A stretch of DNA of 64,000 nucleotides from Martinezella lusitana (GTDB lineage: Bacteria; Pseudomonadota; Alphaproteobacteria; Rhizobiales; Rhizobiaceae). Position 1 is the stretch's first letter, and every line of letters starts with the position of its first letter. Position numbers and translations under genes: made by a program. The stretch spans positions 62,001 to 126,000 of the forward strand of contig NZ_FMAF01000012.1 of assembly GCF_900094565.1 (NCBI RefSeq), in the 5' to 3' direction. Shown piece by piece: positions 1-9,099 of this stretch. The notes beneath the pieces were generated by a model, which was given only the letters and a program-made list of their open reading frames with translations, ran no database searches and was not told where the DNA came from.

Positions 1-1298
1 TCAATGGTGAGTGGCATCGCGCCGCGACGCTGGAACTCAAGGACGATGCGACCGGCTTTCAAGGCGCGTCGATCGTCGATTACGACCTCGATTATTTCGT
101 CACAGTGGCGTCGGCGGAATTCGTGGCCGGAAAAACGGTCTGCGACCATCGCGCCTTGTCAGTCCGTTATCCCGTTAACCTCGAAAACCGATTTAGCCGC
201 AGCTGGCCGCCCTTCCTGTTGGATCTTATGCCCCAAGGGCATGCAAGGCGAAAGCTTGCCGAACATCTCGGCCTTGCTGAAGGCTCGCGCGCTTCCGATC
301 TGCCGCTGCTTCTGCGATCGGCGACTGGGGGCATAGGCAATATCCGGATCAAAGAAGCGGCAGAAGCCGAGACGGAACGGCTGCGCGGCGTTGAGCGCCA
401 AGGGGTTACAGAAGCGGAAATCCTTGAGCGCTCCGATCGGTTCATGGAAGTCGCCGATCGCTTTGGAAGGCTCGCCTCCGGCTCTAGCGGCCTGCAAGGC
501 GAATGGCCGAAGGTCTCGATGACCCAGGCGAATGACGGGTTATATTACCCCGACAGCTTCGTGACCGATGATGAGGCCGTGCGCCACATCATCGTCAAGC
601 TGGTCCGCAGCAACGAGCCTGTGGACCGCCTGATTCTCGAAGGCGAAGCCCTCTACTCGCGGATCGCTCAAGGGATCGGTCTAAATGTCAGCGAACCATC
701 GACCTATGCCGAAGGCGTCCTGATCATTCCCCGTTTCGATCGGAAGACTAAAGAAGGCGGCGGAACCGTGCGGCTGGGTCAAGAAAGCCTGGTGTCAACG
801 ATCGGCGTTGCCGATTTCGACCATGTCGGCACGCATGAGGCCTATATCGACGTTCTGCGCGAATATTCAGCCGATCCCTTCGCGGACGTTGTGGAATACC
901 TGAAGCGCGACATCGCCAATCTGGCGCTCGGTAATCCCGACAATCACGGCCGGAATTCGGCACTCAGCAAGCATCAGGACGGCACGATCCGCCTGTCTCC
1001 GCTCTTTGATTTCGCACCAATGCGGCTCGCCAAAGAGGGGATCGTTCGCTCCACCCGTTGGGCCATGATGCGTGACGGAGGTCGCGATCATCTTCCTGAT
1101 TGGAAGCGGATTTGCACTGAACTGATGCCAAATCCGGAAGAGCAGAAAGTTCTCGCGGCTGCGCTTTCCGCGTTTGCCGAACATCTGCGCCAGGGTCCGG
1201 CCATGGCGAAGAATATGGCTGCGGCCCCGGAGGTTCTGGAGCGTGCAATGGGACGCTGCATTGAGATAGCAGACAGCATTCTGGCGGCGTGCCACTGA
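1..1298 (+). CDS. hipA: HipA-family serine/threonine kinase toxin (5' end outside window)
   Basis: Kinase toxin of a HipA/HipB type II toxin-antitoxin pair. Known HipA proteins phosphorylate aminoacyl-tRNA synthetases and halt translation. The frame is open from the first bases, so the gene begins upstream; a GTG at 105 is only an internal codon, because the residues before it (…WHRAATLELKD…) already look like a HipA N-terminus. The HipA C-terminal signature is visible: NPDNHGRN (about 936-959) carries the expected catalytic Asp, followed by LFDFAPM with the metal-binding Asp. The stop at 1296-1298 is 17 bases before the antitoxin gene. The order toxin-then-antitoxin is the reverse of E. coli hipBA. 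The family call is firm; the substrate is unknown. Confidence 0.9.
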   Translation, partial: NGEWHRAATLELKDDATGFQGASIVDYDLDYFVTVASAEFVAGKTVCDHRALSVRYPVNLENRFSRSWPPFLLDLMPQGHARRKLAEHLGLAEGSRASDLPLLLRSATGGIGNIRIKEAAEAETERLRGVERQGVTEAEILERSDRFMEVADRFGRLASGSSGLQGEWPKVSMTQANDGLYYPDSFVTDDEAVRHIIVKLVRSNEPVDRLILEGEALYSRIAQGIGLNVSEPSTYAEGVLIIPRFDRKTKEGGGTVRLGQESLVSTIGVADFDHVGTHEAYIDVLREYSADPFADVVEYLKRDIANLALGNPDNHGRNSALSKHQDGTIRLSPLFDFAPMRLAKEGIVRSTRWAMMRDGGRDHLPDWKRICTELMPNPEEQKVLAAALSAFAEHLRQGPAMAKNMAAAPEVLERAMGRCIEIADSILAACH

Positions 1299-1315
1299 TG
1301 ACGAAGGACCGCTAA

Positions 1316-1588
1316 ATGGCTCGATGGAAGAAACCGACGAAAGAGGAGATTCTGGAAAACCGGCGAGCACTGGCGGAACGTGCTCGAACTGGGGACCTGA
1401 GGCTGCCCGGTGCTGTGGCGGAGATCCGTAAAGGGTTCGGCATGACGCAGGAGGAGTTTGCCAAGACGCTGTCGCTTACTAGGCGACAAGTTGCGGAGAT
1501 CGAAGCCGGCACCGGGAACCCAACGCTCGAAACATTGGAAAAGATAGGCCGGTTGTTCGGATTCCGAGTTGGTTTTGTGGCCAAATAG
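1316..1588 (+). CDS. HipB-like Xre-family antitoxin
   Basis: A 90-residue DNA-binding protein, probably the antitoxin and autorepressor of the HipA-type toxin upstream. A helix-turn-helix of the Xre/Cro type occupies about residues 35-85 (AEIRKGFGMTQEEFAKTL, then RRQVAEIEAGTGNP). It lies 17 bases after hipA with no room for a separate promoter, so the two are co-transcribed. The N-terminal 30 residues are charged and helical and may contact the kinase. The HTH is clear; the antitoxin role is inferred from pairing. The 283 bases after it, up to 1871, show no convincing gene. Confidence 0.85.
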   Translation: MARWKKPTKEEILENRRALAERARTGDLRLPGAVAEIRKGFGMTQEEFAKTLSLTRRQVAEIEAGTGNPTLETLEKIGRLFGFRVGFVAK

Positions 1589-1871
1589 CTCTGCGTGGCG
1601 TGAAACGCGGGCAACACAGACATTGGAATATTCGGATTTTCAAGAGTCTGTATTGTGGGCACCAGACGGGAATTTGTAACGCAGCTTTTCATTCAGACAT
1701 TACATCAATCCGGCTCTGCTTGCTCTTTTCAGTGACCGTCGGCCTCCGGTGGCAGCCGAGCGATGAAGCGCCCGGACACCAGACAGCGCCTGATCGGCTA
1801 ACGGATACATCATTTGTCGCTAAGCGGATTCTCTGGCGCGGCGCTATCGTGCCGGTCGGTCCGCCTTCACC

Positions 1872-2522
1872 TCAGGCGCCAGTCGGGCAGTAGCCGCAAC
1901 CGCGCAGGAAAAATGATGCCGCTTCGCGCGCATGATTTTCCATCTCCGTCTTGACCGGCGTCAGGTCGGCATGAAACAGCGAGGACATCATCATCGGCAG
2001 CAAGACCAAGTCGATGAAGCGGCGGGTCGTCGCCGGAAGATTGTCCGGTGCAAAGGCCGGGAGAGATCTGATTTCCTCGGCCTCCGCCAGTTCTGCGACG
2101 AGCTTCATCACCGTGGCCGTCCCATGCGCACGGATGGCATAGTGGATGGTGGTAGCCAGCTCCGGATGGCGCGTTGCCTCTCCCATCACGCTACGCATGA
2201 GCCCTACGGTCTCGTCCTTGATAGCGCGCTGCACAATCAGGACACCCGCAGTCTGGAAACGTTCCTGAATATTGCCCGAAGTGGCAGAGGCAGCCATCTC
2301 GCCGGACTTCTGCACCCAGCGCAAAACCACCTCCCTGAACAAGGTTTCCTTGCTGGTAAAGCGCGTATAGATGCTCGGCTTGCCGGCCCTGGCTACCTCG
2401 GCGATTTCGTCAATGCTGGCCCCTTCGTAACCGCGGGCGACGAAAACCTGAAGAGCGGCCTGCAAGATCCTGTCTTCGACTTCTCCAGCCATTTCTCGCG
2501 GCGGCCGCCCGCGCCGGGGCAT
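1872..2522 (-). CDS. TetR/AcrR-family transcriptional repressor
   Basis: Likely repressor of the divergent EmrAB-type efflux genes. The N-terminal HTH (RILQAALQVFVARGYEGASIDEIAEVARAG… split over residues 20-60) is typical of the TetR family, and the C-terminal ligand domain has the AefR-like layout. The start is placed at the ATG at 2522 because AAGG lies 6 bases before it. A GTG at 2582 would add 20 residues without a ribosome-binding site. The gene diverges from the HlyD-type gene at 2713, and the palindrome at 2667-2683 lies in the shared promoter region. The inducer is unknown. Confidence 0.9.
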   Translation of the reverse strand: MPRRGRPPREMAGEVEDRILQAALQVFVARGYEGASIDEIAEVARAGKPSIYTRFTSKETLFREVVLRWVQKSGEMAASATSGNIQERFQTAGVLIVQRAIKDETVGLMRSVMGEATRHPELATTIHYAIRAHGTATVMKLVAELAEAEEIRSLPAFAPDNLPATTRRFIDLVLLPMMMSSLFHADLTPVKTEMENHAREAASFFLRGCGYCPTGA

Positions 2523-2661
2523 GCCTGCCTTCGGCTCTATATTTTTTAGTTTTGTCGTTTCTCTCGCCAAAACGCGCCTCACCGATTTTTGATTGGCATG
2601 GATCGGGGTCCCTGCCCTGCCCGCCTCTTGACTAACATCCCGATCAGTTCTAAGTCAATAT

Positions 2662-2688
2662 TTAAATGAAACGTTTCGTTTCAATTTA
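2662..2688. promoter_or_regulatory. Candidate TetR operator between regulator and efflux genes
   Basis: TGAAAC and GTTTCA arms flank GTTTC (2667-2683), and the flanking TTAAA/TTTAA extends the symmetry with a one-base offset. Its place in the divergent promoter region, 30 bases before the HlyD-type ATG, fits autoregulation by the TetR protein. Inferred from symmetry and position only. Confidence 0.55.
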
Positions 2689-2712
2689 ATGCATCGAGCA
2701 AAGAGGTAGAAC

Positions 2713-3972
2713 ATGAGCGCGCCTCAGGATGAGACCTTTGGAAAGCTGATCGTGCTGGAGCCTAAAAAAGGCAGCGCGGCGGCAGACAATGAGCAGGATA
2801 ACATCACGGCAAAACAGGAGCAGGCGGAAGCGCCGCACACCAGCGAGCAAGCCCGCATACGTGAGGATGAACGACAGGCTCCGGACAATTCCGATGAGGA
2901 GAAAGCCAAAAGTGGGCGCTCGCGACGCTCAAGGATGCTTTTGATCGGCGGGACCGCGCTGGCTGTGGCGGCGGCTGCAACCTATGTCTATTGGGATAAT
3001 GGCTCGCACTATGAAAGCACGGACGATGCCTTTATCGCCGCCCGTCAATATGCCGTCACCTCTAGGGTTGCCGGTTACATTTCTTCCGTTGCGGTTACCG
3101 ATAACCAGCATGTGACGGCAGGCGAAGTGATCGCCCGGATCGATGACCGCGATTACCAGACATCTCTGGAACAGGCGCAGGCGCAGGTTGCCGCCGCAGA
3201 GGCCAATATCCGGAATACCGAAGCGCAGAAGCAGGTCCAGGAGGCGAATGTGGAACAGGCCAAGGCTCAGATTGAGCAGGCCAAGGCCAACCTCGTCTTT
3301 GCCCAGCAGCAATATGACCGCTACGAAACGCTGATGAAGAGCGGTTCCGGCACCATTCAGGAAGCACAGCAATATCAGTCGCAATTGCATCAGCAAGAGG
3401 CTGCCCTGAATACGGACGAAGCCTCTTTGACCGCCGCGCAGCGCCAGCTTGCTGCCTATGATTCTCAGATCGCCAGCGCCCAGGCCACCCAAAAACAGGA
3501 TCAAGCGCAGCTCGACCAGGCAAAGCTAAATCTCTCCTATACGACCATAACGGCGGCGCAGCCCGGACGGGTCGTGCAGCTTTCGGCTGGCGATGGCCAA
3601 TATGTCCAGACGGGGTCGAATCTTGCCATGTTCGTGCCGGACAAGCTTTGGGTGACGGCCAATTTCAAAGAAACGCAGCTCGACCATATGCGTCCGGGCC
3701 AGCCTGTCACGCTGACCATCGACGCCTATGGGGGACGCTTACTCGATGGCCATATCGCAAGCGTACAGCCGGGATCGGGTACCGCTTTTTCGCTGCTCCC
3801 GGCGGAAAATGCCACCGGCAACTATGTAAAAATCGTACAGCGAGTGCCGGTGAAAATCGTGCTTGACGATGTGCCCAGCGATGTGGCGCTGGGACCGGGC
3901 ATGTCGGTCGTACCAACCGTGCGGACCGATGCAAGCCTATCCCTGTGGGAAAGCTTGAGGAGCCTGCTGTGA
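2713..3972 (+). CDS. HlyD/EmrA-family membrane fusion protein
   Basis: Periplasmic adaptor of a tripartite drug efflux pump working with the MFS protein encoded next. The first 70 residues are polar and Glu/Lys-rich, followed by one membrane anchor at about residues 76-95 (LLIGGTALAVAAAATYVYW). Then come a biotinyl-lipoyl half (SVAVTDNQHVTAGEVIARID), a long Gln/Ala-rich coiled-coil hairpin (about residues 150-265), and the second lipoyl half and beta-barrel domain. At 419 residues it is slightly long for EmrA because of the N-terminal extension. GAGGTAG lies just before the ATG. It overlaps the next start by GTGA. Confidence 0.92.
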   Translation: MSAPQDETFGKLIVLEPKKGSAAADNEQDNITAKQEQAEAPHTSEQARIREDERQAPDNSDEEKAKSGRSRRSRMLLIGGTALAVAAAATYVYWDNGSHYESTDDAFIAARQYAVTSRVAGYISSVAVTDNQHVTAGEVIARIDDRDYQTSLEQAQAQVAAAEANIRNTEAQKQVQEANVEQAKAQIEQAKANLVFAQQQYDRYETLMKSGSGTIQEAQQYQSQLHQQEAALNTDEASLTAAQRQLAAYDSQIASAQATQKQDQAQLDQAKLNLSYTTITAAQPGRVVQLSAGDGQYVQTGSNLAMFVPDKLWVTANFKETQLDHMRPGQPVTLTIDAYGGRLLDGHIASVQPGSGTAFSLLPAENATGNYVKIVQRVPVKIVLDDVPSDVALGPGMSVVPTVRTDASLSLWESLRSLL

Positions 3973-5552
3973 GCACGAACGCTGTTGCCAAACCATCGGC
4001 AACCCCTTGGATCATCGCCATTGTCGTAGCACTCGCCAGCTTCATGGAAGTGCTTGATACGACGATCGCCAATGTCGCACTGAATTACATTTCCGGTGGC
4101 CTCGGCGTCAGTCAGGACGAGGCATCCTGGGTTGTCACCACCTATCTCGTCTCCAATGCGGTGATCGTGACGGCGACGAGCTATCTCGTGCGCATTCTGG
4201 GACGTAAGACCTTTTTCCTTGGCTGCCTGGCGTTGTTTACAATCAGTTCGGTCATGTGTGGCTTTGCACCCAACCTGCAATTCCTGCTCTTAGCCCGGAT
4301 ATTGCAAGGCATCGGCGGCGGCGGGATGGTGCCTGTCGCGCAGTCCATTCTAGCCGACAGCTTTCCGCCCGAAAAACGCGGGCAAGGCTTTGCCCTTTTC
4401 GGGGTGGCGGTTGTTGTTGCTCCTGTGGTCGGACCGACCCTGGGCGGCTGGCTTTCCGATAATTTTTCCTGGCACTGGTGCTTCCTGATCAACGGGCCGG
4501 TCGGCATTCTGACGCTTGCAGCCGTTGCCATGCTGATCAAGGAGCCCGAAGGCAGCGCCGAGGAGCGCGTGCGGCTGCGGAAGGAAAAGATTGGCTTCGA
4601 CTGGATCGGCTTCGGCCTTGTTGCGACCTTTCTCGGAGCGCTGGAGCTGATGCTTGATCGTGGCCTTGAAGACGATTGGTTTGGATCGAACTTCATCATC
4701 ATGGCCGCCGCGATCTGCGCTTTGGCCTTTGTTTTAATGGTCCCCTGGGAACTGAAGCACAAGAATCCAGCCGTTGATATCAGGATGCTCGTTAGCCGGC
4801 AGTTCGGCACCTGCTTCCTGGTGATGATGGCGACGGGCGCGCTGCTTCTGGCGACAACTCAATATCTGCCGCAGTTGGTTCAAGCAAATCTCGGCTATAC
4901 GGCAACTTGGGCTGGCTTGATGCTGTCTCCCGGCGGCCTTGTGACGATGATCATGATGTTCGTCGTCGGCGTTCTGTCGTCAAAAGTGCAGCCGAAATAT
5001 CTGATAGCGGTGGGTGCCGGCTTTGTTGCCTTTTCCATGTATCAGGTGACCAGCGCCTACAGTGGCATCGGCTTCTGGTATCTTGCCGAGGCGCGCATGT
5101 TGCAAGGAATTGGCCTGCCCTTCATATTCCTGCCGATTACCACGGCCTCTTATGACGGCATTCCCTCCAGCAAGACGGACCAGGCATCGGCGCTGCTGAA
5201 TGCCGCGCGCAACACCGGCGGATCGATTGGCGTGTCGCTGATATCGAACATCATTACCCATCGGGAGCAGTTTCACCAGAGCCGTATGGTCGAGCATGTC
5301 ATACCTTCGAACGGGGCCTATCAGGATACGCTCAATCAGGTGACGAATTACTTCACCGGTCAGGGTAGTTCCCTGGTGACGGCAAATCAGCAGGCGCTTG
5401 CCTGGATCAACGAGCAGGTGCAAAGCCAGGCTTCGTTCCTGGCTTACATCGATGCCTTCTGGGTTTTGACGCTGATTTCCCTGGCCGCAATTCCGCTGGC
5501 CCTTACCCTACGCAACGTAACACTCGGCAAAAAGGCATCCATGGGACATTAG
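3969..5552 (+). CDS. DHA2-family MFS drug transporter (EmrB/QacA type)
   Basis: Inner-membrane proton-driven exporter with about 14 hydrophobic segments, pairing with the upstream EmrA-like adaptor. The DHA2 hallmarks are present: TTIANVALNYISGGLG in the first helix region and GRKTFF as motif A. The start is put at the GTG at 3969, which overlaps the previous stop (GTGA) and has AGGAG 7 bases upstream. An in-frame ATG at 3945 lies inside the adaptor gene and lacks such a site. At 527 residues it is the normal family length. The family is certain, the substrate unknown. The short gap to the next gene (5553-5639) holds nothing recognisable. Confidence 0.93.
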   Translation: MSTNAVAKPSATPWIIAIVVALASFMEVLDTTIANVALNYISGGLGVSQDEASWVVTTYLVSNAVIVTATSYLVRILGRKTFFLGCLALFTISSVMCGFAPNLQFLLLARILQGIGGGGMVPVAQSILADSFPPEKRGQGFALFGVAVVVAPVVGPTLGGWLSDNFSWHWCFLINGPVGILTLAAVAMLIKEPEGSAEERVRLRKEKIGFDWIGFGLVATFLGALELMLDRGLEDDWFGSNFIIMAAAICALAFVLMVPWELKHKNPAVDIRMLVSRQFGTCFLVMMATGALLLATTQYLPQLVQANLGYTATWAGLMLSPGGLVTMIMMFVVGVLSSKVQPKYLIAVGAGFVAFSMYQVTSAYSGIGFWYLAEARMLQGIGLPFIFLPITTASYDGIPSSKTDQASALLNAARNTGGSIGVSLISNIITHREQFHQSRMVEHVIPSNGAYQDTLNQVTNYFTGQGSSLVTANQQALAWINEQVQSQASFLAYIDAFWVLTLISLAAIPLALTLRNVTLGKKASMGH

Positions 5553-5639
5553 AGCCTTTCGAAACCAGCAGCCCCAACTTTGTTCAGATGTGTTCCGGTT
5601 CTTCAGAGGAGCATTTAGGAGACGGAGAAAGCCACCTCC

Positions 5640-6554
5640 TCAATGCCCGTCCGGTGCGACAGCTTCCTTCGGGATAGTGTCGGTCAGATTCTTCCGGTGG
5701 AAGATGAAAAGACCGGCAAGCACGATGATGGCGGCTCCGAGGAAGACCTGGATATCCGGAATGTCGCCGAAGAAGAAGAAACCGAGCGCTATCGCCCAGA
5801 TAAGCAGCGTATATTGCAGAGGTGCGAGCAGCGACGCGGGCGCAAGTTTCAGCGATCGCGTTATCAGCATATGGGCGCTGCCGGCGACGACGCCGAGCGC
5901 CAACATGGCCGCAAAATCGAGCGTCGAGGCGGAACGCCAGTTGCCGATGCTGAGTACCAGTCCTGCGACAAGTGCGCCGACAGTCTGCCAGGCGACGAGC
6001 GTCGCATCGTTAGTCTGCCGCAGCCGCCGGCCAAGCACGAGCGTCATCGCGAACGCGAGGCTGCCGCAAAGGCCGAAAAGCGACGGCCAGGAGAACATTG
6101 CCGTCGAAGGTTTAAGCGCGATCAGTACGCCGGCAAAACCGAGGAAAACGGCCAGCCACCGCCGCCAACCGATCCTCTCGCCAAGGAAGAAATGCGAGAT
6201 CGCGGCGACATAGATCGGACCGGCCATGTAGAAAGTCATGACATCTGCAAGCGGCAGATAGGCGACAGCCGCATAAAAGAGACCAACGTCGGTGGTCGTC
6301 ATCACTATGCGTAGAAGCTGCAACGGCGGCCGCTCGATGCGGAACAGTGCATCGCTTCCCTGCCGCGCGATCATGGGCGCGAGAATGATGAAGGAGCCGA
6401 GCGAGCGTATCACCAGAACTTGGCCGACGGAAAAGCTCGCGACCAACCACTTGCCCATGGCATCGTTCAGTGAAAACAGAAAGTCGCCGAGAAGCATCAA
6501 AAGCACGCCGGCAAGCACGAGATTGCCGTCCGTGCCGGCTTTGCGAACATCCAT
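5640..6554 (-). CDS. DMT-family (EamA domain) transporter
   Basis: Ten-helix drug/metabolite transporter made of two EamA repeats, the second beginning near FGLCGSLAFAMTLVLGR. The internal GERIGWRRWLAVFLGFAGVLI segment is typical of the family. Such proteins export amino acids, S-adenosylmethionine or small metabolites; nothing here identifies the substrate. The start at the ATG at 6554 is preferred because GGGAG lies about 8 bases upstream; the ATG at 6578 would add 8 residues. It converges with the efflux operon and is transcribed alone. Confidence 0.88.
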   Translation of the reverse strand: MDVRKAGTDGNLVLAGVLLMLLGDFLFSLNDAMGKWLVASFSVGQVLVIRSLGSFIILAPMIARQGSDALFRIERPPLQLLRIVMTTTDVGLFYAAVAYLPLADVMTFYMAGPIYVAAISHFFLGERIGWRRWLAVFLGFAGVLIALKPSTAMFSWPSLFGLCGSLAFAMTLVLGRRLRQTNDATLVAWQTVGALVAGLVLSIGNWRSASTLDFAAMLALGVVAGSAHMLITRSLKLAPASLLAPLQYTLLIWAIALGFFFFGDIPDIQVFLGAAIIVLAGLFIFHRKNLTDTIPKEAVAPDGH

Positions 6555-6947
6555 GATGCTTCTCCCGACGATTCTCATGTTTCTTTCGCATGGCTGTAGC
6601 CGCTTTTGCCCCGACCCCGCAAGGCGGCCGCGAGCGGGTCGCCTGGCTCGCTGCCTATATCCCGATCAGCCATTTTGAGGCGCAGACCATCTGTTTGCGG
6701 GATCAGGTGACGCCTGTTACCTTTTGCCTTGCTGAGCACTTGGTGTTTCGCATGGCAAAGAAGGGTGACAAGATCGGCAGAGGCCGACCAGTTCGATCGC
6801 TTATCCGATCATGCGGGAAGAAATGCGCTTGGTTGGTCGCAAGTTGAGATCTATGCCCTTACCTCCAATGACCAAAATGCATCCTGTGTTTTCATGGTTG
6901 GATAACCCGTTGCCGATATTATTCATTAGCGAAGCAAGAGAGCAGTG
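6555..6947. other. Noncoding stretch
   Basis: About 390 bases between the divergent DMT transporter and the PAS-GGDEF-EAL gene. It must hold both promoters, but no clear -35/-10 pair, operator or RNA was found. The short open frames here have no homology or ribosome-binding support. Confidence 0.5.
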
Positions 6948-9044
6948 ATGACGCAGCAGCCGGGAAATCCGTCGAAGTCAACCATAGAAGATCAGAACGA
7001 CGACGACCGGCAGGCCCGCGTCTCGCTCGAATTGCTCCAAGCTCAGCTTCTGTCGCTCACCGAGCGATACGAATGGCTCGAGGCGATGATCAACTACGTG
7101 CCCGACTTCATCTACGCCAAGGATAGAGACGGCCGCTTCCTCTTTGCCAACCGTGCGATCGTCCTCAACAATGGCTTCACGCATGTCGACGAATTGATCG
7201 GCCTTACCGACGCCGAAATCCACCCGGTAGCCGACGCTCATAAGATTGATGAAATCGAACGGCGGGTCATGGAGACGGGTGAGCCTGATCTCGGCGTTGA
7301 GGAACGACGGCTGAAGGGTGAAGGCTGGCTGATGATGTCGCGCGTGCCGTTGCGGGACCGGAATGGCAATATCATCGGCGTCGTCGGAGCCTCCCGCGAT
7401 ATCTCGGCCCGCAAGCGCGCAGAGGAGTTGATGAGCGCGCAAACGAAGCTTCTCCATGACGTTGCGCGAGGCGTTGACCTCGGTTCGTTTCTCAAGGATG
7501 CCCAATTCCTGCTTGAGCGCCTCCTCAACGGAAGACGGGTCAGCTTCATTTTGGACGGCCAGCAACGCGAGACCCTGGCGGATGAAGCGATTGAGTTTCC
7601 CATCTTCTCGCGAGATGGAGGCAAGCACGGTACGTTGACAGCGTCGAAGACTGAGGATGACGAAAGCGGCCTCGTGGAATTCCTCGCAGGAATCGCTCAA
7701 ACCGTCGGCATCGCCATCGATCGCCATCGTGACATCGCTCACATTGCCTATCTTGCTGAGCATGATGCGCTGACCGGGTTGCCAAATCGCACGCTCCTCA
7801 ATCGAAAGGTCGTCGCTCTCTTGGAAAAGGCATCGCAGGCGGGGAAATCCTTGGCCGTAGCCTTTGTGGATCTTGATAATTTCAAGCTGGTGAATGACAG
7901 CCTTGGACATGCCGCCGGAGACGAATTGCTCAAGGTGGTTGCCCAGAGGATATCGGCGCAAATTAAAAGCAGCGGCATCGTGTCGAGGATCGGCGGCGAT
8001 GAGTTCATCATTGTTCTGGAAGAGAACCAGGACCCTTTCCATGAAAGACTCAAGGCTATTCTCGAAGGCATATCCGAGCCGCTGACCATCGATGGCGTCG
8101 AAATTCGAGTCAGTTGCAGCATCGGCGTAGCGTGCTCCAGAAAGCACGGCGATACCGCGTCGGAGCTATTCGCAAACGCCGATATGGCGCTTTATCGCGT
8201 GAAGGAATCCGGTCGCAACGGTATTCAGCTGTTCACGCCCGCAATGGGGGAAGAAGCCCGCAGCAAGCTGAGCCGTATTGAGGAGCTGCGGCGGGCGGTG
8301 GAGCGGAACGAGTTCGTGCTTCACTATCAACCGCAGAAGAATATCAGTAGCGGTCAAGTGATCGGCGTCGAAGCGCTCGTACGATGGCAGCATCCTGTCG
8401 AAGGCTTGCTATTGCCGGGAACGTTCATCCCGCTGGCCGAAGAAACGGGGCTGGTGGTCTTGATCGGCGATATGGTTTTGCGCGAGGCTTGCCGCCAAGC
8501 TCGGGCCTGGCAGGACCAGGGTCTGCCACCATTGCGTATAGCGGTGAATGTATCCGCCAGACAGTTTCTCGAGAATTCGCTGATAGACCAGGTTGCATCG
8601 GCGCTTCAGGCTGCCGGCCTCGATCCACAATGGCTTGAGCTGGAACTGACCGAAAGCTTGATCATGCGGGATGTGGAGGGGGCCATAGAGCGCATGCATG
8701 CATTGAAAGAGCTCGGTGTCAGCATCGCGATCGACGATTTCGGCACGGGATATTCGAGCCTAAGTACCCTCAGACGCTTCCCCCTCTCCCGGTTGAAGAT
8801 CGACAGGTCGTTCATTGCGGACATTCCCGAGAAAGCTGGCGACATGGCGATCACCTCCGCCATCGTGTCACTTGGCAGAACTCTCGAATTGGAGGTCGTC
8901 GCCGAGGGTGTGGAGACCGAGGAGCAAGCCCAATTCCTCGAGGGGGCCGGATGCGAAATGTTTCAGGGCTTTTTGTTTGCAAAACCCCTTCCCGCTTCCG
9001 AGGTCGGAAACCTTATTGCCAAGCTGGTTGCCCAAACCGGATAG
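6948..9044 (+). CDS. PAS-GGDEF-EAL cyclic-di-GMP turnover protein
   Basis: Cytoplasmic sensor protein that may make and/or degrade cyclic-di-GMP. A PAS domain covers about residues 45-165 (MINYVPDFIYAKDRDGRFLF, ending with the PAC motif VVGASRDISARKRAEE). A GAF-like linker follows to about residue 265. The diguanylate cyclase domain carries an intact GGDEF near residue 349, and the EAL domain starts with EAL near residue 475 (GVEALVRWQHP), with DDFGTGYSSL and the loop-6 region present. Both active-site motifs look intact. No membrane segment or signal peptide was seen. The start may be the GTG at 6945 or the ATG at 6948, since GTGATG overlap; AAGAGAG lies upstream. The neighbouring genes do not suggest a pathway. 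Confidence 0.93.
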   Translation: MTQQPGNPSKSTIEDQNDDDRQARVSLELLQAQLLSLTERYEWLEAMINYVPDFIYAKDRDGRFLFANRAIVLNNGFTHVDELIGLTDAEIHPVADAHKIDEIERRVMETGEPDLGVEERRLKGEGWLMMSRVPLRDRNGNIIGVVGASRDISARKRAEELMSAQTKLLHDVARGVDLGSFLKDAQFLLERLLNGRRVSFILDGQQRETLADEAIEFPIFSRDGGKHGTLTASKTEDDESGLVEFLAGIAQTVGIAIDRHRDIAHIAYLAEHDALTGLPNRTLLNRKVVALLEKASQAGKSLAVAFVDLDNFKLVNDSLGHAAGDELLKVVAQRISAQIKSSGIVSRIGGDEFIIVLEENQDPFHERLKAILEGISEPLTIDGVEIRVSCSIGVACSRKHGDTASELFANADMALYRVKESGRNGIQLFTPAMGEEARSKLSRIEELRRAVERNEFVLHYQPQKNISSGQVIGVEALVRWQHPVEGLLLPGTFIPLAEETGLVVLIGDMVLREACRQARAWQDQGLPPLRIAVNVSARQFLENSLIDQVASALQAAGLDPQWLELELTESLIMRDVEGAIERMHALKELGVSIAIDDFGTGYSSLSTLRRFPLSRLKIDRSFIADIPEKAGDMAITSAIVSLGRTLELEVVAEGVETEEQAQFLEGAGCEMFQGFLFAKPLPASEVGNLIAKLVAQTG

Positions 9045-9099
9045 CCCAACCGCCGCACCTTACGCACCAGCGTAACCGCTCCTCTTCGGCTGTCCGAGT

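Noticed and set aside
6590..6847. 85-codon plus-strand frame before the PAS-GGDEF-EAL gene
   Set aside because: No similarity or ribosome-binding site; composition not gene-like.
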